Below, in pieces: positions 16,077 to 23,675 of a stretch of DNA of 64,000 bases (the stretch's first letter is position 1; the number at the start of each line of letters is the position of its first letter). Below the pieces are notes generated by a model, which was not told where the DNA came from, searched no databases, and saw only the letters and a program-made list of their open reading frames with translations. The position numbers and the translations under genes are program-made. The stretch is from Lentzea sp. NEAU-D7 (lineage in GTDB: Bacteria; Actinomycetota; Actinomycetes; Mycobacteriales; Pseudonocardiaceae), in NCBI RefSeq assembly GCF_026242055.1, contig NZ_JAPJDL010000017.1, forward strand, positions 123,958 to 187,957, read 5' to 3'.

Positions 16077-18137
16077 ATGCCTGACGACGCCGAGCCCATC
16101 CCGTCCGTGAAGAACACCGTGCGCGGAGACGTGCACGGGACGGTCCTGCAGGTCGGCACGGTCACCGTCGACTTCCACCACCACCAGCACCCCGGTCCGG
16201 CTCAGGCCGTTCTCCCGCTGCGGTGCGGCCTGGTGCCACCCCGCGCGGCCGCGTTCCAGGAACGGTCCGTCGACCTCGGCGCTCCGGTGACGGTGCTGTC
16301 CGGGCTGCCGGGGGTGGGCAAGAGCCAGCTGGCCGCGCACCACGCCGAACGGCTGTGGGCCGCCGGTGAGGTCGGCCTGCTGGTGTGGGTCACGGCGACC
16401 TCGCGCGAGTCGATCGTCTCCAGCTACGCCGACGTGGCCGCGAAGCTGCTCCGCGTCGAGGACCCCGATCCGGAACGGGCCGCGCGCACGCTGCTGGAGT
16501 GGCTGGCGGGCACGCACGAGCCGTGGCTCGTGGTGCTGGACGATCTGCGGACTCCCTCGGACCTCGACGGGTTGTGGCCGCCGGCCGGTGGCCAGGTGGT
16601 CGTGACCACGCTGCGCCGGGACGCCGCGTTGCGCGGGCACCAGCGGCGACTGGTCGCCGTCGAGGCGTTCACCGAGGACGAGGGAGTGGCCTACCTGCGG
16701 ACGGCGCTGGCCGACCAGCCCGCGTTGCTCGACGACGACGGGCTGGTGCGCGACCTCGGCGGGTCGCCGGTGGCGCTGGCCCAGGCCGCGGCGAACATGC
16801 TGGACAACCACCTGTCGTGCGCGGAGTACCGCGCTCGCCTGCCGGAACGGCTCGATCCCAGCGCGGCGACCTGGTCGCTGGCGGTCGAACAGGCCGACCG
16901 CCTCGCGCGCACCGGGGTGGTGCGGCCGCTGCTCGACGTCGCGAGCGCGCTGGACGCCAACGGGATCCCGCTGGCGGTGTTCACGACGCGGGCGATGCTC
17001 GACTTCCTCGGTGTGGACGAGGCCGACGCGCGGGACGGGCTCGGATGCCTGCACCGGCTGAGCCTCGTCACCTTCAGCGAGGGGTCGGTGTCACGCGAGG
17101 TGCGGGTGCATTCGCTCGTGCAGCGCGCCACCCGTGCGGCGTGGTCCGGCGAACGGGCCGGCGTGGTGGTCACGGCCGCAGCGGACGCGCTGAGGCAGGT
17201 GTGGCCGGACGGCGTGACGGATCCGTTGCTGGGTCAGGTGTTGCGGGCCAACGCCCAGGCGCTCGCCGACGCCGGCGGCGCTCACCTGTGGCGGCCCGAA
17301 GGTCACTTCGTGCTGTTCCTCGCGGGCAGGAGCCTCGGCGAGGCCGGGTACCACGCGGACGCCGTCCGCTACTTCGACGACCTGCGGGTCACCGCGGCCA
17401 GGTACCTGGGCCACGATCACCTCGACACCCTGCTCTGCCGCTTCAACGCCGCGGGCTGGCGCGGCAGCGCGGGGGACGCGGCCGGAGCGGTCGAGGGGTT
17501 CCGGGACCTGCTCGCCGACGTGACGCGGCTGTTCGGGCCGGACCACGTCGAGACGCTGAGGGTCCGCAACAACCACGCCCACTGGCTCGGTGCCTCCGGC
17601 GACACGGCCGGAGCGGCCACCGCGTTCGGGGACCTCGTCGCCGACCAGACGCGGGCGCTCGGCCCGGATCACCCGAGCACGCTGACCACCCGCCACAACC
17701 TCGCGTTCGCGCAGGCGAAGACGGGAGACCACGGCCGCGCGGTCGAGTCGTTCGAGGCGCTCGTGCGGGACCTGGGACGCGTCGTGGGCCCGGACGGTCC
17801 GGACGTTCTGGAGGCGCGGTACGGCCTCGCCGCCGTCCTGGGCGACGCCGGCGAGGTGGACGACGCCGCCGGCAGGCTGCGAGCCCTGCTGCCGGACCAG
17901 ATCCGGGTGCTGGGCGCGGACCACCCGCGCACGCTGTGGACCCGGTGGAGCCTCGCCCAGTGGCGGGCGCTGACCGGCGATCCGGCCGGCGCGGTGGCGG
18001 AGTTCGAGGAGCTGGTCGCGGACCAGAGCAGAGTGCTCGGCGAGCACCACCCCGACGTCCGGGCGACCCGCGAGAAGCTGGAGCACTGGCGCCGCGTCAG
18101 CGCACCGGGCGAGTCCGGCCGTCCCAGTCCCGGGTGA
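16077..18137 (+). CDS. STAND ATPase with NB-ARC-like and TPR domains
   Basis: 686 residues from ATG 16077. The N-terminus carries the VKNTVRGDVHGTVLQVGTV motif common in streptomycete-type NB-ARC/TPR proteins. Walker A is GLPGVGKS (76-83), Walker B is WLVVLDDL, and a sensor-like VVVTTLRRD follows. An ARC/winged-helix region is next, then from about residue 380 a run of kinesin-light-chain-like TPRs with repeated LGPDH/LGADH motifs. Such proteins act as signal-triggered switches in regulation or defence; the target is unknown. No partner effector gene is adjacent. GATAAT at 16064-16069 sits 8 bases before the chosen ATG, suggesting a leaderless message. The 3' end overlaps the convergent Nudix gene by 41 bases. 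Confidence 0.85.
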   Translation: MPDDAEPIPSVKNTVRGDVHGTVLQVGTVTVDFHHHQHPGPAQAVLPLRCGLVPPRAAAFQERSVDLGAPVTVLSGLPGVGKSQLAAHHAERLWAAGEVGLLVWVTATSRESIVSSYADVAAKLLRVEDPDPERAARTLLEWLAGTHEPWLVVLDDLRTPSDLDGLWPPAGGQVVVTTLRRDAALRGHQRRLVAVEAFTEDEGVAYLRTALADQPALLDDDGLVRDLGGSPVALAQAAANMLDNHLSCAEYRARLPERLDPSAATWSLAVEQADRLARTGVVRPLLDVASALDANGIPLAVFTTRAMLDFLGVDEADARDGLGCLHRLSLVTFSEGSVSREVRVHSLVQRATRAAWSGERAGVVVTAAADALRQVWPDGVTDPLLGQVLRANAQALADAGGAHLWRPEGHFVLFLAGRSLGEAGYHADAVRYFDDLRVTAARYLGHDHLDTLLCRFNAAGWRGSAGDAAGAVEGFRDLLADVTRLFGPDHVETLRVRNNHAHWLGASGDTAGAATAFGDLVADQTRALGPDHPSTLTTRHNLAFAQAKTGDHGRAVESFEALVRDLGRVVGPDGPDVLEARYGLAAVLGDAGEVDDAAGRLRALLPDQIRVLGADHPRTLWTRWSLAQWRALTGDPAGAVAEFEELVADQSRVLGEHHPDVRATREKLEHWRRVSAPGESGRPSPG

Positions 18138-19047
18138 GCCCGGGCAGCAGTTCGGCCAGCTGCACCGGGTAGACGGTGTCCTCCGTGGACTCCAGCTCCT
18201 CGGCGCTCCACCAGCGGTGGCCGGAGATGCTGGTCTCCTCGACGTCGTTGAAGCCCGAGGTGTCGATCGCCAGGTCGCCGGCGACGGAGGCGTGGAAGAA
18301 CCACTCCTCGGCGTCGAACGTCTCGCCGTCGAAGCTGAACACCGCACGACGGCGCCAGATCGGGCCGACCAGCTCCTCCGGCGCGAGCTTGAGGCCCGTC
18401 TCCTCGAAGGTCTCCCGCACGGCCGCGTCCCGCAGTTCCTCGCCCACCTCGACGCCACCGCCGACGGTGAACCAGAAGAGCTCCTGGGGACGGGCCGGAT
18501 CGAAGCCGTGGAAGAGCAGCACACGGCCCTGGGCGTCGGTGAGGACGACGCGTGCGGACGGCCGGGGCGTGAGCAGCACGGCGTCCGACGGGGCGGGCGG
18601 CTCGGCGATCTCGAAGTACGACGGTTGCGGCGCCGTGCCGGCCAGCCGCAGCCAGCGCACGACGCGGCGGCGGCGCAGCAACAACGTGTCGCGCACGGCG
18701 TCGTTGTGCACGCGGCGGGCGAGCATCACGCGTTCCTCGGCGTCGGACAGCTCGGCGGCCAGCGCGGCGGGAAGAGCGGACCGGTCCAGCGCGCCCAGCA
18801 GGGCGGAGAGCTCGTTCTCGAGGAGCTCGCGGTCCGCACGGGAGGCGGCCTCGGCCTTGAAGGCGGCGGCGGAGAGCTCGGGGTCCAGCAACGCGCGGAC
18901 CACGACGGCGCGGCGGGCCAGGGCGGCGTCGACGGCGGCCCAGGCGGCGTCGGTGCGGACGTGCAGGCGGTCGAGGCGGTTCGCGATCCGGAGGACCCAG
19001 GCGGCCAGCAGCAGGGTCACCAGGACGATGACGAGCGCGGTGGTCAT
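18097..19047 (-). CDS. membrane-anchored LemA-like/Nudix hydrolase fusion
   Basis: 316 residues. An N-terminal helix (LVIVLVTLLLAAWVL) is followed by a LemA-like helical region (NRLDRLHVRTDAAWAAVDAALARR, RRVHNDAVRD, PSYFEIAEP; about 22-135). A Nudix domain comes next (about 145-300), with the box G-x5-E-x7-RE-TF-EE-TGL in GGVEVGEELRDAAVRETFEE. The substrate is unknown. It is coupled to pimA (4-base GTGA-type overlap) as the last gene of the PIM operon. M. tuberculosis has a counterpart position (Rv2609c, a membrane protein with a MutT domain). Confidence 0.85.
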   Translation of the reverse strand: MTTALVIVLVTLLLAAWVLRIANRLDRLHVRTDAAWAAVDAALARRAVVVRALLDPELSAAAFKAEAASRADRELLENELSALLGALDRSALPAALAAELSDAEERVMLARRVHNDAVRDTLLLRRRRVVRWLRLAGTAPQPSYFEIAEPPAPSDAVLLTPRPSARVVLTDAQGRVLLFHGFDPARPQELFWFTVGGGVEVGEELRDAAVRETFEETGLKLAPEELVGPIWRRRAVFSFDGETFDAEEWFFHASVAGDLAIDTSGFNDVEETSISGHRWWSAEELESTEDTVYPVQLAELLPGLTRDWDGRTRPVR

Positions 19048-20156
19048 GCCTCGCTCACCCGGCGCGGGTCGGCGGCGATCGCCGTCTCGTAGACGCGCAG
19101 CACCTGCGAGGCGACGACGGACCAGTCGAAGGCCTGCACCCGCTGGGAGGCGATGTCGACGTACTCGGCGCGCAGTGCCGAGTCCCGCAGCACCGAGCGC
19201 AGCGCGTCGGCCAGGGCGTGCGCGTCGCCCACCGGGAACAGCGCACCCGCCTTGCCGTCGTCCAGCACGCGCCGGAACGCGTCGAGGTCCGAGGCCACCA
19301 CCGCGGTGCCGGCGGACATGGCCTCGGTCAGGATGATGCCGAACGACTCGCCGCCGGTGTTCGGGGCGACGTAGACGTCCACGGAACGCAGCATCCGGGC
19401 CTTGTCCTCGTCGTCGACCTGGCCCAGCAGGTCGACCCGGTCGGAGAAGGGGCCGTCGAACGGGTTCTCGCCGCGGCCCACGACGAGCAGGCGCAGGTCG
19501 GGGAACTCCTCGGCGATCAGGCCGAACGCCTCCCACAGGATCGGCATGCCCTTGCGCGGTTCGTCGTAGCGGCCGACGAAGCCGAGCGTGCCACCGGCGC
19601 GCGGGTAGCCGTCCAAAGTGGACGCGGAGGCGAAGAAGTCGACGTCGACGCCGTTCGGGATCTCCACCGCGTCGCCGCCGAGGTGCTCGACCTGCACGCG
19701 GCGGGCCAGCGCCGAGACGGCGATGCGGGCGGTGACCTTCTCCAGGAACGGCTGCAGCACGCCCTGGAACGCCGACAGCATCTTGGAGCGCGGCGTCGAG
19801 GTGTGGAAGGTGGCGACGATCGGGCCGTCCGCGACCACCAGCGCCAGGAACGACAGCGACGGCGCGGTGGGCTCGTGCAGGTGCAGCACGTCGAACTCGT
19901 GCTCGTCGATCCAGCGGCGGACCCGCGCGTACGAGACGGGACCGAAGCTGAGACGTGCCACCGAACCGTTGTACGGGATGCCGACCGCGCGGCCGGCGGA
20001 CGTGACGAACGGCGGCAGCGCCTGGTCGTCGTCGGCGGGCGCGAGGACGTCCACCTCGTGCCCGAGGCCGATCAGGGCACGCGCGAGGTCGACGACGTGC
20101 GCCTGCACTCCCCCGGGCACGTCCAAGGAATACGGGCAGACGATGCCGACCTTCAC
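19044..20156 (-). CDS. pimA: phosphatidyl-myo-inositol mannosyltransferase PimA
   Basis: A GT4 enzyme of 370 residues that transfers the first mannose from GDP-mannose to phosphatidylinositol on the cytoplasmic face, starting PIM and lipoarabinomannan synthesis. GT-B landmarks are VCPYSLDVPGGVQAHV (6-21), LHLHEPTAPS, GRYDEPRKGM, and the EX7E motif in ESFGIILTEAMSAGT. The start is GTG 20156, overlapping the acyltransferase stop. Gene order patA-pimA-Nudix matches the mycobacterial PIM locus, making the assignment secure. Confidence 0.95.
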   Translation of the reverse strand: MKVGIVCPYSLDVPGGVQAHVVDLARALIGLGHEVDVLAPADDDQALPPFVTSAGRAVGIPYNGSVARLSFGPVSYARVRRWIDEHEFDVLHLHEPTAPSLSFLALVVADGPIVATFHTSTPRSKMLSAFQGVLQPFLEKVTARIAVSALARRVQVEHLGGDAVEIPNGVDVDFFASASTLDGYPRAGGTLGFVGRYDEPRKGMPILWEAFGLIAEEFPDLRLLVVGRGENPFDGPFSDRVDLLGQVDDEDKARMLRSVDVYVAPNTGGESFGIILTEAMSAGTAVVASDLDAFRRVLDDGKAGALFPVGDAHALADALRSVLRDSALRAEYVDIASQRVQAFDWSVVASQVLRVYETAIAADPRRVSEA

Positions 20157-21055
20157 CGCGAGAGCCTCCGGGCGAGGGCGGCACGACGCTTCTCGGGCAG
20201 GTCGGCGAGCCAGAGCTGCTGCAGCATGTGCCAGTCGGCCGGGTGCGCGGCGATGTCGGCCGCGAACACGTCCGCGACGGCCTGCGTGGCCGCCTGGACG
20301 GTGCTGACCTTGATCGGCGGGTGGATGCGGAAGTGCCAACCGTCCTCGGTGAACCAGCAGCCGACCGGCAGCAGCGCGGCGCCCGTCGTCGAGGCCAGGT
20401 GCGCGGGCCCCGCGGGCATCAGGGTCTGCTCGCCGAAGAACGTCACGGGCACGCCGGTCGACGTCAGGTCGCGGTCCGCGAGCAGGCACACGACCTTGTT
20501 GGCGCGCAGGCGTTCGGCCAGCACCGTCGCGGGTGGACGGTCACCGCCGTTCAGCGGCAGCACCTCGAAGCCCAGCGTCTCGCGGAACTCCACGAACTTG
20601 CGGTACAGCGACTCGGGCTTCAGCCGCTCGGCCACCGTCGTGAACGTGCCGGAGTGGCCGACGAGCCAGACGCCCGCCATGTCCCAGTTGCCGCTGTGCG
20701 GGAGGGCGGCGATCGCACCGGTGCCGTTGGCCAGCGCCGCGTCGAGGTTCTCCTGGCCGGACACCTGGAACCTGTGCTTCGCGTGGGCGGCGCGCACGTC
20801 CATCGACGGCAGCCGGAACGCCTCGCACCAGTAGCGCGCGTACGAGCGCAGCGAGTCGCGCACCAGGTCGTCGAGCTCGTCCTCGCCCGCCTGCGGCACC
20901 ACCCTGCTCAGGTTCCGGCGCAACTGGCCGACGCTCGCGCCACCGCGGCGCGCCGCGTAGTCGGCGCCCGCGCGGAACAACCCGCGCGCCCACGACTCCG
21001 GCAGCAGGCGGACCAGCCGCCACCCGGCGGTGTACCCGAGGGTCGCGAGGTTCAC
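20153..21055 (-). CDS. phosphatidylinositol mannoside acyltransferase (PatA-like)
   Basis: A 300-residue LpxL/HtrB-family acyltransferase that in mycobacteria palmitoylates the mannose of PIM1/PIM2. The HX4D catalytic motif is HSGNWD (His120, Asp125), with ADRDLTSTGVPVTFFG downstream. It starts at GTG 21055 within a GTGA overlap with pgsA and ends in a similar overlap with pimA, so the three are translationally coupled. It is the orthologue by position of Rv2611c. Confidence 0.92.
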   Translation of the reverse strand: MNLATLGYTAGWRLVRLLPESWARGLFRAGADYAARRGGASVGQLRRNLSRVVPQAGEDELDDLVRDSLRSYARYWCEAFRLPSMDVRAAHAKHRFQVSGQENLDAALANGTGAIAALPHSGNWDMAGVWLVGHSGTFTTVAERLKPESLYRKFVEFRETLGFEVLPLNGGDRPPATVLAERLRANKVVCLLADRDLTSTGVPVTFFGEQTLMPAGPAHLASTTGAALLPVGCWFTEDGWHFRIHPPIKVSTVQAATQAVADVFAADIAAHPADWHMLQQLWLADLPEKRRAALARRLSR

Positions 21056-21654
21056 GCGGCCTCCCGCGCCGACTTCGCAACCGCGAAGATCCGCTGCAGC
21101 ACCGTCGCGACGGTCAGCGCCGCGAGCAGCCACAGCGAGATGGCCATCAGGTGCGGCACGCCCAGCCCCTGCACGCCGGCACCGACCAGCGCGATGATGA
21201 ACCGCTCGGCCCGCTCGGCCAGTCCGCCGTCGGCGGAGAGCCCGTTCGCGTCGGCGCGCGCCTTGACGTAGGAGATGACCTGCGAGGCCACCAGGCAGAT
21301 GAACCCGGCCGCGGCCGTCCACCGGTCGCCGGTGTCGAACGCGTACCAGGTGAGCGCCGCGAACAACGCCCCGTCCGCGATGCGGTCGCAGGTGGCGTCG
21401 AGCACGGCGCCGAACTTCGTCGGCCCCTGCGCGCGGGCCATGGCACCGTCGATCAGGTCGAGCAGCACGAAGAACGCCACCAGCGCGCAACCCAGGAACA
21501 GCTGGCCGCGGGGGATGAACCACAGCGCGCTCGCGACGGCGCCGATCGTTCCGGCCACGGTCACGGCGTTGGGCGTGAGGCCACGCGCCAGCAGCCACGC
21601 CCCGATCGGATCGGTGACGCGCGAGACGGACGCGCGAGCGAAGATGTTCAGCAT
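21052..21654 (-). CDS. pgsA: phosphatidylinositol phosphate synthase (CDP-alcohol phosphotransferase)
   Basis: 200 residues with several helices. The CDP-alcohol signature is complete: Asp66, Asp69-Gly70, Ala73-Arg74, Gly82, Asp86 and Asp90 in DLIDGAMARAQGPTKFGAVL and the following DATCD. It joins CDP-diacylglycerol and inositol 1-phosphate to make PI phosphate, the precursor for PimA. ATG 21654 gives the usual N-terminus MLNIFARASVSR. It is the first gene of the pgsA-patA-pimA-Nudix operon. Confidence 0.93.
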   Translation of the reverse strand: MLNIFARASVSRVTDPIGAWLLARGLTPNAVTVAGTIGAVASALWFIPRGQLFLGCALVAFFVLLDLIDGAMARAQGPTKFGAVLDATCDRIADGALFAALTWYAFDTGDRWTAAAGFICLVASQVISYVKARADANGLSADGGLAERAERFIIALVGAGVQGLGVPHLMAISLWLLAALTVATVLQRIFAVAKSAREAA

Positions 21655-21711
21655 GGCAGGTCGCAGCCTAGCTGGACTGGTGAAACACACCCCTCGCGCC
21701 CCTTGCCTGAT

Positions 21712-21764
21712 CGCACGCGGGGAGCTTTCGCGCGGTCGGTGCGTGCGAAAGGGCCCCGCGTGCG
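21712..21764. terminator. large nested hairpin between pgsA and the DUF5753 regulator
   Basis: Outer arms CGCACGCGGGG / CCCCGCGTGCG (11 bp, perfect) and inner arms CTTTCGC / GCGAAAG form one long stem. It lies just past the regulator stop and 58 bases before the pgsA start, so it probably ends the regulator transcript. It could also be a copy of a dispersed repeat. Confidence 0.75.
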
Positions 21765-21772
21765 GTCAGCGG

Positions 21773-22612
21773 CTAACCGAGCCGGCGGTGGTCCTCGGCG
21801 ATGCGCTTGAGCAACCCCTGCAACTCCTCCCCTCGCACCGCCAGCCGTTCCAGCCGCCCGAACAGCGCGAGGTACTCGCGCACGTCCAGCGGGTCGGTGA
21901 TGGTGGCGTTGCCGGTCAGCACGCTGACCGTGACGACGCGCTCGTCGTAGATGTGGAAACCGTGCAGGGCGACCACGTTCGCGTCCGCGGACCACGGCAC
22001 GACGCCGAGCCGGACGTTCGGGCGGCGCTGGATCGCGGCCAGGTGCTCCACCTGTTCCGCCATCAGCTCGGCCGAGCCCATCCGCCAGCGCAGGGCGCTT
22101 TCGGAGAGCACGAACACGAACTGCTTCGCCAGGTCGTCCATCCGGGAACGGCGCGTGCGCAGGGCGGCCACCGCGGCCTCCTGCTCCGACTGCGGCATCG
22201 TCCCCAGCATGATCCGCAGGTAGGACTCGGACTGCAGCAACGAGGGCACCAGGTTGACCTGGAAGAACCTCGATGTCGCCGCCCGCGCCTCCACTCGGCT
22301 GATCGTCTGCTGGTGGCGGTGCGCTCCTCGGTGCAGCACGACGCGGCGGGTTTCCGCCTCGGCGTGCAGCGACCTGGCGAGTTCGACCAGTTCGATGCGC
22401 GTCTCTCTCGCGGCGGCCAGTTCCGCCACAAGACGCTCCACATCCGTCACGGACGGGAGCAGCATGCCGTTCTCGATCTTCGACAGCTTGGACTGGCTCA
22501 TCCCGGTGGCACGGGCGGTGGCCGTGCCGGTCATCTTCGCCTCGGTGCGCAACCGGCGTAGTTCACGCGAAAGCCGCTCTCTCGCTAATCGCGAACGCTC
22601 AGGTGCGGTCAT
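21773..22612 (-). CDS. XRE-family regulator with DUF5753 domain
   Basis: 279 residues. The N-terminal HTH (about 14-70) has SRELRRLRTEAKMTGTATAR and MSQSKLSKIENGMLLPSVTDV. The C-terminal DUF5753 region has VNLVPSLLQSESYLRIML, FVLSESALRWRMGS, and VRLGVVPWSADANVVALHGF. These proteins are numerous in Streptomyces and Pseudonocardiales, often paired with a small DUF397 protein, which is absent here. It separates HIT/thrS from pgsA, which are adjacent in M. tuberculosis, so it looks inserted. Two TTCGCAC copies lie just upstream of its start. Confidence 0.9.
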   Translation of the reverse strand: MTAPERSRLARERLSRELRRLRTEAKMTGTATARATGMSQSKLSKIENGMLLPSVTDVERLVAELAAARETRIELVELARSLHAEAETRRVVLHRGAHRHQQTISRVEARAATSRFFQVNLVPSLLQSESYLRIMLGTMPQSEQEAAVAALRTRRSRMDDLAKQFVFVLSESALRWRMGSAELMAEQVEHLAAIQRRPNVRLGVVPWSADANVVALHGFHIYDERVVTVSVLTGNATITDPLDVREYLALFGRLERLAVRGEELQGLLKRIAEDHRRLG

Positions 22613-22890
22613 GTTCGCACCGTAACCATTCGCACACGGTGAGACGATCGGCCATAGGCGGGGACTTGACTCGCAGTTGACACCTCCAGGTGGGTGATCT
22701 CACCTACCTGGAATCGCTTTGTGCTGGTGTTACGTCTCGATCGACTGGAGAAATGCACCCGAAAGTTGTAACCGAAACCTATTCCGGTTCACGTGGAAAC
22801 GGCCTCGATTGTCCAGTGCGGACAACATGAGTGGTTTTTGTCACTCTTTTGTCCAACAATTAGTACGGCTTTCAATCACGGACACGCTGA
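22613..22890. other. non-coding region, lower GC
   Basis: About 280 bases without convincing coding character; a 62-residue open frame here has atypical composition. It contains the promoter region of the DUF5753 regulator, a TTGACA hexamer at 22677-22682 and the long palindrome at 22686-22711. Confidence 0.6.
22686..22711. promoter_or_regulatory. 26-bp near-perfect palindrome, probable operator
   Basis: Arms CCAGGTGGGTGA and TCACCTACCTGG with a 2-base centre and one mismatched pair. TTGACA ends 3 bases before it. It lies 74 bases upstream of the DUF5753 regulator start. The size and position suit a dimeric repressor site. Confidence 0.55.
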
Positions 22891-23070
22891 CTAAACCCTC
22901 CGTTTAGCCCGCAATACCGCGCGAACACCCAGGCCGATGCCACCGAAAATCAGCACGAACGCGATGAGGCCGAGGCCGGGAGCATCGTCGTACTGGGCGT
23001 ACAGGAGCGCACTGACGCCGAGCGCGACGAGCAGGAGGCAGCCCACCAGAGGCAGCAACAGTCGAGGCAT
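22891..23070 (-). CDS. small two-helix membrane protein, unknown
   Basis: 59 residues from ATG 23070. There are two hydrophobic helices (LLLPLVGCLLLVALGVSALL and GLGLIAFVLIFGGIGLGVRA), a short acidic loop (QYDDAPG) and a basic tail (RAKRRV). This is the usual pattern of a small actinobacterial inner-membrane protein. Codon third positions are G/C-rich. It lies 56 bases after the HIT gene on the same strand. No Shine-Dalgarno is seen. Confidence 0.65.
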   Translation of the reverse strand: MPRLLLPLVGCLLLVALGVSALLYAQYDDAPGLGLIAFVLIFGGIGLGVRAVLRAKRRV

Positions 23071-23095
23071 AGATCGACTATCGCGCGTGATCTAT
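23069..23095. promoter_or_regulatory. inverted repeat at start of small membrane protein gene
   Basis: ATAGATC and GATCTAT (perfect 7-bp arms, 13-base spacer) overlap the start codon, with a further CTATCG copy between. The position suggests a repressor site covering the promoter or start. Confidence 0.4.
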
Positions 23096-23126
23096 CGAAA
23101 GTCAACAGATAGGCACCGCGAAACGA

Positions 23127-23675
23127 TCAGTCGACTGCCTTCCACCCGTCCGCCAGCAGCTGACGGGTCTCCCCCAGCAGCTGCGGGAGCACCTTGGTGT
23201 GCCCGATGACCGGCATGAAGTTCGCGTCCCCGCCCCAGCGCGGCACCACGTGCTGGTGCAGGTGGGCGGCGATCCCGGCACCGGCGACGACGCCCTGGTT
23301 CATGCCGATGTTGAACCCGTGCGGCGCCGCCACGTGCCGTGCGACCTTCATGGCCCTCTGCGTGAACGCGGCGAGCTCGGCGGTCTCGGAGACCGTCAGC
23401 TCCGGGTAGTCCGCCACGTGCCGGTACGGCAGCACCATCAGGTGACCGGGGTTGTACGGGTACAGGTTCAGCAACGCGAAGACCTCGGCCCCGCGCGCGA
23501 TGATCAGACCGTCCTCGTCGGACAGTTCCACCACGCGGCAGAACGGGCAGCCGGCGGGCTCGTCGCCGTCGGCCTTGCCCGCGCCCTGCACGTACGACAG
23601 GCGGTGCGGGGTCCACAGGCGCTGCAACGCGTCGTGGACCCCCACACCGGCCTGCTCGGAGAACTCAGGCGTCAC
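23127..23675 (-). CDS. HIT-domain protein (AP4A phosphorylase-like)
   Basis: 182 residues with the histidine triad HLHQHVV (His138, 140, 142), CPFC (43-46) as a probable metal site, and YPYNPGHLMVLPYRH. It belongs to the branch that includes Rv2613c, described as a diadenosine tetraphosphate phosphorylase. It starts at GTG 23675 in a GTGA overlap with thrS, as in mycobacteria. Coupling to ThrS is sensible, because aminoacyl-tRNA synthetases are a source of AP4A. Confidence 0.92.
   Translation of the reverse strand: MTPEFSEQAGVGVHDALQRLWTPHRLSYVQGAGKADGDEPAGCPFCRVVELSDEDGLIIARGAEVFALLNLYPYNPGHLMVLPYRHVADYPELTVSETAELAAFTQRAMKVARHVAAPHGFNIGMNQGVVAGAGIAAHLHQHVVPRWGGDANFMPVIGHTKVLPQLLGETRQLLADGWKAVD

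Noticed and set aside
22719..22907. 62-codon plus-strand ORF in the lower-GC gap
   Set aside because: Composition (many Cys, Trp, Asn and Ser) and third positions are unlike local genes; no Shine-Dalgarno.
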